Source: Burkholderiaceae bacterium (GTDB lineage: Bacteria; Pseudomonadota; Gammaproteobacteria; Burkholderiales; Burkholderiaceae_C). Taken from it: 64,000 bases of DNA. The notes under the pieces were generated by a model. That model was not told where the DNA came from and ran no database searches. It saw only the letters and a program-made list of their open reading frames with translations. Made by a program: the position numbers and the translations under genes. This document shows, piece after piece, positions 58,468 through 64,000 of the stretch (the stretch's first letter is position 1; every line of letters starts with the position of its first letter). The stretch is from positions 124,001 through 188,000 of the forward strand of contig JAKLLA010000002.1 of assembly GCA_023150375.1 (NCBI GenBank), written 5' to 3'.

Positions 58468-59184
58468 ATGAGCCAAGCCGCCACCGACCGGCCCGCCCCG
58501 GCCGGCGCACGCAAACCCCCGCGCCGAACGGCCGAGCGCATCCTCGACCACACGCTGGAGCTGTTCAACCGCTACGGCGAGCCGAACGTCTCGACCACGC
58601 TGATCTCGGCCGAGCTCAGCATCAGCCCCGGCAACCTCTACTACCACTACCCGGCCAAGGAAGCGCTGGTCAACGCGCTGGTGGCGCGCTACGAACAGGC
58701 GCTGCAGCAGGCCCTGGACGCCGCCGGCCCGGCCGACGATGCCGAAGGCGCCTGGCTGCTGGTGCCGCGGCTGTTCCGCCTGGGCTGGGACTACCGCTTC
58801 CTGTTCCGCGACCTGAACGACCTGCTGACGCGCAACCGCCAGCTCGAGACCCGCTGCCAGGCCGCGCTCACCCAGCAGACCGCCGCGGTGCGCCAGCGCG
58901 TGGTGCGCCTGTGCGCAGTAGATGGCACCGCGCTGAACGACGAGGAGGCCGACGCCCTGGCCACCTCCATCGTCGTGCTGCTGAACTACTGGCTGAGCTT
59001 CGAGTACGTGCGCGACCCGCGCCGCGCCCTGGAGCCCGAGAACGCCGAAGCCGCGATGCGCCGCGGCGCGCGCCAGGTGCAGGCCCTGATCTGGCCCTAC
59101 CTCAGCGCCGAGCTGCGTCAGCGCCTGCGACCGACGCTGAGCGAGAACGAGCTCAAGCGCGGGAATGTGGCGCTGCGGGGGTGA
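58468..59184 (+). CDS. TetR-family transcriptional regulator
   Basis: The 238-residue protein has an N-terminal helix-turn-helix (RILDHTLELFNRYGEPNVST, SISPGNLYYHYPAKEAL; about 22-68) and a TetR-type all-helical C-terminal domain that binds a ligand. It belongs to the group with a long C-terminal domain found near lipid and transport genes. Divergent placement suggests that it regulates the ABC transporter operon and itself. The ligand is unknown. Confidence 0.9.
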   Translation: MSQAATDRPAPAGARKPPRRTAERILDHTLELFNRYGEPNVSTTLISAELSISPGNLYYHYPAKEALVNALVARYEQALQQALDAAGPADDAEGAWLLVPRLFRLGWDYRFLFRDLNDLLTRNRQLETRCQAALTQQTAAVRQRVVRLCAVDGTALNDEEADALATSIVVLLNYWLSFEYVRDPRRALEPENAEAAMRRGARQVQALIWPYLSAELRQRLRPTLSENELKRGNVALRG

Positions 59185-59209
59185 AGCCCGGATCCTGCCG
59201 TTCACAGAA

Positions 59210-59227
59210 GTAGCACTGAAGTGCTAC
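59210..59227. promoter_or_regulatory. Operator of the toxin-antitoxin operon
   Basis: gtagcac-tgaa-gtgctac has perfect 7-base arms. Its right arm overlaps a TACATT -10-like hexamer (59225-59230) upstream of the antitoxin ATG at 59254. Ribbon-helix-helix antitoxins usually repress their own promoter through such a site. Confidence 0.6.
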
Positions 59228-59253
59228 ATTGACCTCCTCGACCGGAGGCGCTC

Positions 59254-59541
59254 ATGTCTGCGACCACCACCATCCGCCTGAACGACGACCTCAAGGCCCG
59301 GGTCACAGCCGCAGCTGAACGCCTGGGCACCACGGCCCACAACTTCATCCTCGAAGCGGTGGCGGAGAAGGCCGAACAGGAGGAACGCCGAGCAGAGTTC
59401 GAGGCGATCGCCACCGAGCGGCTGGCACGCGTTTCGCAGAGCGGTGAAACCGTGTCCTGGGCCGACATGCGCGACTGGCTGGAACGACGTTCGGCGGGAG
59501 AAGCCCCTGCCCGCCCCCAGCCGAAGCGCCGCGCCGGCTGA
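59254..59541 (+). CDS. Ribbon-helix-helix antitoxin
   Basis: The 95-residue protein starts MSATTTIRLNDDLKARVTAA, a typical ribbon-helix-helix DNA-binding segment, followed by a helix and a charged C-terminal region that would bind the toxin. A ggagg ribosome-binding site precedes the ATG. The toxin gene starts 13 bases after its stop. Confidence 0.82.
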   Translation: MSATTTIRLNDDLKARVTAAAERLGTTAHNFILEAVAEKAEQEERRAEFEAIATERLARVSQSGETVSWADMRDWLERRSAGEAPARPQPKRRAG

Positions 59542-59554
59542 CCCTGCCAACCCC

Positions 59555-59860
59555 ATGACCACGATCGACCTCGCGCCCGAGGTCGCCGAGGACTTCGAGC
59601 GCATCCTCGACCATCTGGTCACCCACGGCGTGGACGATGCCGCCGGGCGGATCCAGGACATCGTGGCGGCCATCGACGTGCTGCAGCGCAACCCCTGCAT
59701 CGGCCGCCCGATCGGCCGGCCTCCAACCGAGTTGCGCGAGCTGGTGATCGGACGCCGCAGCCGCGGCTATGTGGCGCTCTATGCCTACGATGCGCCGCAG
59801 GACCGGGTGCTGGTGCTGGCGATCCGGGGGCAGAAGGAGGCCGGGTACGCGCGGCTGTGA
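59555..59860 (+). CDS. RelE/ParE-family toxin
   Basis: The 101-residue protein starts MTTIDLAPEVAEDFERILDH and ends with ELVIGRRSRGYVALYAYD and VLVLAIRGQKEAGY, the pattern of ParE-like toxins (gyrase or ribosome-associated targets in the superfamily). I chose the ATG at 59555. Together with the antitoxin it forms a standard type II module at the border of the accessory region. Confidence 0.85.
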   Translation: MTTIDLAPEVAEDFERILDHLVTHGVDDAAGRIQDIVAAIDVLQRNPCIGRPIGRPPTELRELVIGRRSRGYVALYAYDAPQDRVLVLAIRGQKEAGYARL

Positions 59861-60020
59861 CTGACCCACCGCAAGCGCAAGGCACACCGGCACCGGCCAA
59901 GCGCGCAAATTCGCACACGTGAACCGACGATGCCGGCGAGGTCCCTTCTCGGCCGGTTAGGCTGCCTGGGTTCAATTCGAGCCGATCGATTCCATGAGAA
60001 GAGCGGAGGACAGATCGAGA

Positions 60021-62912
60021 ATGGCACGGCCGTTGTTGACACCCCATCAGCGTCAGTACGTTGCCTGGCTGCTCACCCGGCGCGCCGGGGGCGACAGCGT
60101 AGAGTCGCTGGCCTCCACCCTGGTGGACTCCCAGGTGGACCTCAACCCGCATCAGGTGGAGGCCGCCCTCTTTGCCTGCAGCAATCCGCTGTCGCGCGGC
60201 GTCATCCTGGCCGACGAGGTCGGACTCGGCAAAACCATCGAGGCCGGGCTGGTGATTTCGCAGCGCTGGGCCGAACGCCGGCGGCGCATCCTGATCATCG
60301 TGCCCGCCAACCTGCGCAAGCAGTGGCACCAGGAGCTGCAGGACAAGTTCAGCCTGCAGGGTGTTCTGCTGGAGGCCAAGAGCTACAACGTGCTGCGCAA
60401 ACGGGACCGCCGCAGCCCGTTCCAAGGCGCCTCAGGCCCGGTCATCTGCTCGTACCAGTTCGCCAAGTCCAAGGCCGAGGACATCCGGGCCGTCGACTGG
60501 GACCTGGTCGTGCTGGACGAAGCCCACCGCCTGCGCAACGTCTACAAGACCAGCAACGTCATCGCCAAGACGCTGAAGGAGGCGCTGGCCCACGTCCACG
60601 CCAAGGTGCTGCTCACCGCGACGCCGCTGCAGAACTCGCTGCTGGAGCTGTACGGGCTGGTCAGCATGATCGACGACCGCGTGTTCGGCGACCTCGACAG
60701 CTTCCGCTCGCAGTTCACGGCGCAGCCGCGCGAACAGGCCTTCGCCGCGCTGCGCACCCGCCTGGCGCCGGTGTGCAAACGCACGCTGCGCCGCCAGGTG
60801 CAGCAGTACGTGCCCTACACCGCCCGCCGCGCCCTGGTGGAGGAGTTCACCCCAACCACCGAAGAGCGCGAGCTGTCCAGCCTGGTGGCCGACTACCTGC
60901 GCCGCCCCAACCTGAAGGCCCTGCCGGAAGGGCAGCGCCAGCTGATTTCCCTCGTGCTCTGGAAGCTGCTGGCCTCGTCCACGCATGCCATCGCCGGCGC
61001 CTTGGAGACCATGGCCAACCGACTGGAGGGGGAGCTCGCGGCGGCTCCCGACCTGCCGGATCTGACGGAGGTTCTGGACGACGACTACGAAGCGCTCGAC
61101 GAGACGGAAGAAGAGCGCGCCGAAGAAGGGGACCAGGGTGACAAGCGCGGATCGACGACGCCGGCTTCCACGGCCAGCCAGCGCGATGCCTTGGCGCAGG
61201 AAATCGCCGAGCTGCGCCATTTCAAGGCGCTGGCCAGCCGGATCCGCGAAAACGCCAAGGGCCGCGCGCTCCTGACCGCCCTGGACAAGGCTTTTGCCGA
61301 GCTGGCGCGGCTGGGCGCCGCCCGCAAGGCCATCATCTTCACCGAGTCCAAGCGCACACAGGCCTACCTGCTGACGCTGCTGGAGGGCACGGCCTACGGC
61401 GACGGCATCGTGCTGTTCAATGGCACCAACAGCGACGCCCGCGCCCAGTCCGTCTACCAGGACTGGCTGAAGCGCCACGCGGGCACGGACCGCATCACCG
61501 GCTCCAGGACCGCCGACACCCGCGCCGCTCTGGTGGAGCATTTCAAGGAACGCGGCACGGTGATGATCGCCACCGAGGCCGGTGCCGAGGGCATCAACCT
61601 GCAGTTCTGCTCGCTGGTCATCAACTACGACCTGCCCTGGAACCCGCAGCGCATCGAGCAGCGCATCGGCCGCTGCCACCGCTACGGCCAGAAGTTCGAC
61701 GTGGTGGTGGTCAACTTCGTCGACCGCAGCAACGAGGCCGACGCGCGGGTCTACGAGCTGCTGGCGGAGAAGTTCCAGCTCTTCGAGGGCGTCTTCGGCG
61801 CCAGCGACGAGGTGCTGGGCGCCATCGGCTCCGGCGTGGACTTCGAGCGGCGCATTGCCGAGATCTACCAGAACTGCCGTGAGCCGCAGGCCATCCGGGC
61901 CAGCTTTGAACAGTTGCAGCTCGACCTCTCCGGCGAGATCAACGAGGCGATGGTCCGCACGCGCCAGATCCTGCTGGAGAACTTCGACGAAGAAGTGCAG
62001 GACAAGCTGCGCGTGCGCGCCGAAGACAGCCGTGCCGCCCGCGGCAAGTACGAGCGCCTGCTGATGGACCTGACCGAAGCGGAGCTGGCCGACTGCGCCC
62101 GCTTCGACGAGCAGGGCTTCGTGCTCCACCGCAGCCCGGAGGCCGCCCCCGCTGGGGTCGAGCTGGGCCGCTACGAACTCCCCCGCCGTTCCGGCGACGC
62201 CCACCTCTACCGGATCGGCCACCCCCTGGCCCGCTGGATCGCCCAACAGGCCCAAGGCCGCGCCCTAGGCCCTGCACGGCTGGTGTTCGACTACGACGCC
62301 CATGGAACGCAGGTCAGCACACTCAAAGCCTACCGGGGCCAGACCGGCTGGTTGACCCTGAAACTCGTGTCGGTCGAAGCCCTGGGCGAACAGGAACAGC
62401 ACCTGATCGCCGCCGCCTGCACCTCGGCTGGCCAGGTGTTGGCAGAAGACGACCCGGCCAAACTGCTGCGCCTGCCCGCACATGAACAGCCGGCCGGCCT
62501 CTTCAGCGCGCCCGACGAGGTCCTCAGCGCCGATGTGGACGCCCGCAAGCGCGCCCTGCTGCAGGGCATCAACTTACGCAACCTCGGCTACTTCGACCAG
62601 GAAGTGCGCAAACTCGACGCCTGGGCGGACGACCTGAAGCTCGGCCTGGAGCAGGAGATCAAGGCCATCGACGCCGAGATCAAGGAAGTGCGCCGCACGG
62701 CAGCCACTTCACCCACACTCGAAGACAAACTGACCCACCAACGCCGCCAGCGTGAACTCGAAGGCCGGCGCAGCAAACTGCGCCGGGAGCTGTTTGCGCG
62801 GCAAGACGAAGTGGAAGCGGAACGCAACAGCTTGATTGCGCAACTGGAAAATCAACTGCAACAGCACGTCGTCGAGGACACGCTGTTTACCATTGAATGG
62901 GAGCTCGTCTAA
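60021..62912 (+). CDS. SNF2/RapA-like superfamily 2 helicase, probable defence component
   Basis: The 963-residue protein has a full SF2 ATPase core: LADEVGLGKTIEAGL (Walker A, about 63-77), VVLDEAHRLRN (DEAH 166-169), LLTATPLQNSLLEL (198-210), and motifs V-VI in IATEAGAEGINLQ and RIEQRIGRCHRYGQ. An acidic insertion lies near 355-395 and a coiled coil near 875-955. Such proteins are found in RapA/HepA roles and as helicases of defence systems, for example DISARM DrmD-like proteins. The ATG at 60021 has a ggagga site 10 bases upstream; ATG 59994 is an alternative. The stop codon overlaps the next start (TAATG), so it is coupled to the AIPR gene. Confidence 0.88.
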   Translation: MARPLLTPHQRQYVAWLLTRRAGGDSVESLASTLVDSQVDLNPHQVEAALFACSNPLSRGVILADEVGLGKTIEAGLVISQRWAERRRRILIIVPANLRKQWHQELQDKFSLQGVLLEAKSYNVLRKRDRRSPFQGASGPVICSYQFAKSKAEDIRAVDWDLVVLDEAHRLRNVYKTSNVIAKTLKEALAHVHAKVLLTATPLQNSLLELYGLVSMIDDRVFGDLDSFRSQFTAQPREQAFAALRTRLAPVCKRTLRRQVQQYVPYTARRALVEEFTPTTEERELSSLVADYLRRPNLKALPEGQRQLISLVLWKLLASSTHAIAGALETMANRLEGELAAAPDLPDLTEVLDDDYEALDETEEERAEEGDQGDKRGSTTPASTASQRDALAQEIAELRHFKALASRIRENAKGRALLTALDKAFAELARLGAARKAIIFTESKRTQAYLLTLLEGTAYGDGIVLFNGTNSDARAQSVYQDWLKRHAGTDRITGSRTADTRAALVEHFKERGTVMIATEAGAEGINLQFCSLVINYDLPWNPQRIEQRIGRCHRYGQKFDVVVVNFVDRSNEADARVYELLAEKFQLFEGVFGASDEVLGAIGSGVDFERRIAEIYQNCREPQAIRASFEQLQLDLSGEINEAMVRTRQILLENFDEEVQDKLRVRAEDSRAARGKYERLLMDLTEAELADCARFDEQGFVLHRSPEAAPAGVELGRYELPRRSGDAHLYRIGHPLARWIAQQAQGRALGPARLVFDYDAHGTQVSTLKAYRGQTGWLTLKLVSVEALGEQEQHLIAAACTSAGQVLAEDDPAKLLRLPAHEQPAGLFSAPDEVLSADVDARKRALLQGINLRNLGYFDQEVRKLDAWADDLKLGLEQEIKAIDAEIKEVRRTAATSPTLEDKLTHQRRQRELEGRRSKLRRELFARQDEVEAERNSLIAQLENQLQQHVVEDTLFTIEWELV

Positions 62913-64000
62913 TGGCTGCACTCGAACCTCAGTACATGGCCATACTGAAGAAGGTATTGACTGACCGCTTCGTGCCCTTTCTTCCCCCTCTACTCGACAA
63001 GACGAAACCAGCGAGCGAGCAACAAGCAAAACAACTTTCCCGCGCTTTCAGCGCTTTCACACTGCACAAGCTGCTCGACCTCGCACCCCAGGTTGCGGCA
63101 GCCGCTGTCGTCGATGACTTCAACGACAAGGGCATAGATGCCATCTACTACGACGCATCGGAAGAAACGCTCTACCTTCTACAAACAAAACTAAAGGAAT
63201 CTGAGCAATTCAAACAAGAAGATGCACTTCCATTCTGCGAAGGTGTTCGACTTCTGCTCAAGCAGGATTTTTCCAGCTTCAACAAGAACGTCATCGACCG
63301 AAAGGCAGATATCGAGGGCGCTTTGGATGCCTGCAGCTACATCAAGCTCGTGGTGCCCTACACAGGCGATGGCATTTCGAAGACCGCGAGCGACGCATTG
63401 CAGTCGCTTCTCGATGACAAGGACTTAGACGAAGAGCGACTCGTAAAGCCGGTGGAATACTACACGGCAACCGAAATCGTCCAACACCTGCTGGCGGAAC
63501 GCGCCTATCAGCCGGTGCACACGGACATTACCCTCCAGAAGCACGAGAAGGTCGAGACGCCACGAACCACTTACTTCGGCATCGCAAAGCTGGCCGATCT
63601 GGTTGCACTGCACCAAGACAAAGGCAAAGCGCTCTACGAGCGCAACATCCGCTACTTCCTCGGCGGTCGCTCGGATGTCAACAAGGCGATCAAGACGACT
63701 CTGCGGGACGACCCGGGTAGCTTCTTCTACCTCAACAACGGCGTCACGGCTGTCTGCGACGAGATTGATCAGAAGGGCAAGAATCCGAGCAACGGATTCA
63801 GGAAATTCAAGGTGCGCGGCCTGTCCATCATCAACGGCGCTCAGACCATCGCCTCGGCAGCGGAGTTCATGGCCCAGCACCCTGGTCACAGCATCGACGA
63901 TGCCAAGGTCATGCTCACGCTGATCAAAGCTCCAGCAGACGGCCCCTTTGGCAAGCGAGTGACCAAGGCCCGCAACCACCAGAACCCGGTGCAGGCGGCC
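62912..64000 (+). CDS. AIPR-family protein, 3' end cut by window edge
   Basis: The first 363 codons are present with no stop. Residues 243-311 match the AIPR (abortive infection phage resistance) pattern: YERNIRYFLGG, VNKAIKTTL, FFYLNNGVTAV and LSIINGAQTIAS. Near the N-terminus, GIDAIYYDASEETLYLLQTK (74-93) resembles a PD-(D/E)XK nuclease core, with Asp76 and Gln91-x-Lys93. Base composition is far lower in GC than the neighbours (22 of 60 at 63181-63240), a sign of transfer. Its ATG overlaps the helicase stop by one base. A role in phage defence is inferred from family and context. Confidence 0.85.
   Translation, partial: MAALEPQYMAILKKVLTDRFVPFLPPLLDKTKPASEQQAKQLSRAFSAFTLHKLLDLAPQVAAAAVVDDFNDKGIDAIYYDASEETLYLLQTKLKESEQFKQEDALPFCEGVRLLLKQDFSSFNKNVIDRKADIEGALDACSYIKLVVPYTGDGISKTASDALQSLLDDKDLDEERLVKPVEYYTATEIVQHLLAERAYQPVHTDITLQKHEKVETPRTTYFGIAKLADLVALHQDKGKALYERNIRYFLGGRSDVNKAIKTTLRDDPGSFFYLNNGVTAVCDEIDQKGKNPSNGFRKFKVRGLSIINGAQTIASAAEFMAQHPGHSIDDAKVMLTLIKAPADGPFGKRVTKARNHQNPVQAA

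Noticed and set aside
59958-59996. A tRNA-like T-loop (ggttcaattc) followed by a CCA, which might mark a tRNA attachment-site remnant before the helicase
   Set aside because: The flanking bases do not form a T-stem or acceptor stem and no integrase gene is near.

Overview
The window is about 64 kb of very GC-rich DNA, densely packed with genes and with no gap over about 260 bases. Gene content and order point to a betaproteobacterium of the order Burkholderiales, probably near Leptothrix, Rubrivivax or Sphaerotilus. Supporting markers are pilT-yggS-proC, oxyR near ubiA, ABC transporter-bolA-murA-hisGDCBHAF, and hisI-hisE-HIT-tatABC-protease-NIF3. This placement is inference from family and synteny knowledge; no database was searched. 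There is no rRNA, tRNA, insertion sequence or CRISPR array that I can support.

Layout. 1-4179: a truncated surface lipoprotein gene and a NarL-type two-component pair transcribed towards each other, with the kinase just behind pilTU. 4193-6458: twitching motors PilU and PilT. 6592-10628: yggS, proC, a small orphan ORF, glutamate dehydrogenase and a bacteriohemerythrin. 10684-19049: a flagellar operon on the minus strand (flhB-flhA-flhF-flhG-fliA) ending in a soluble chemoreceptor. 19242-22104: divergent copper chaperone and CopA-type ATPase. 22145-28118: HD-GYP phosphodiesterase, OxyR, a GGDEF-EAL protein and UbiA. 28132-34302: PdxA, then hisI-hisE-HIT-tatA-tatB-tatC, a DegS-like protease and a NIF3 protein. 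34335-37853: a DODA-type dioxygenase and a large FtsX/YbbP-like permease. 37965-43767: a chemosensory operon (small CheZ-like protein, CheY, CheA, MCP, CheW). 44029-48802: a second NarL-type two-component pair, an AraC regulator and a divergent acyl-CoA ligase. 48855-58334: a 12-gene minus-strand operon with many overlapping stop/start codons (ABC ATPase, ABC permease, BolA-like, MurA, HisG, D, C, B, H, A, F). 58468-64000: a TetR regulator, a toxin-antitoxin pair, a SNF2-type helicase and a translationally coupled AIPR-family protein cut by the right edge.

How the parts work together. Most of the window is core genome for motility (type IV pilus retraction, flagellar export and placement, chemotaxis), c-di-GMP signalling and biosynthesis (histidine, PLP, ubiquinone, peptidoglycan). 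The right end, from about 59.2 kb, is accessory. Base composition falls sharply after 62.9 kb, and the helicase plus AIPR pair looks like part of a phage-defence island that continues beyond the window.

Most interesting observations: the SNF2-AIPR module; a probable single inversion of about 19.5 kb that split hisF from hisI; a FlhG that keeps its FlhF-activating motif but has lost its P-loop; a compact CheZ-like protein with a DxxxQ motif; a repeat-like extension at the start of hisH; several -10 boxes placed so that the mRNA should begin at the start codon; and several near-perfect inverted or direct repeats in divergent promoters.
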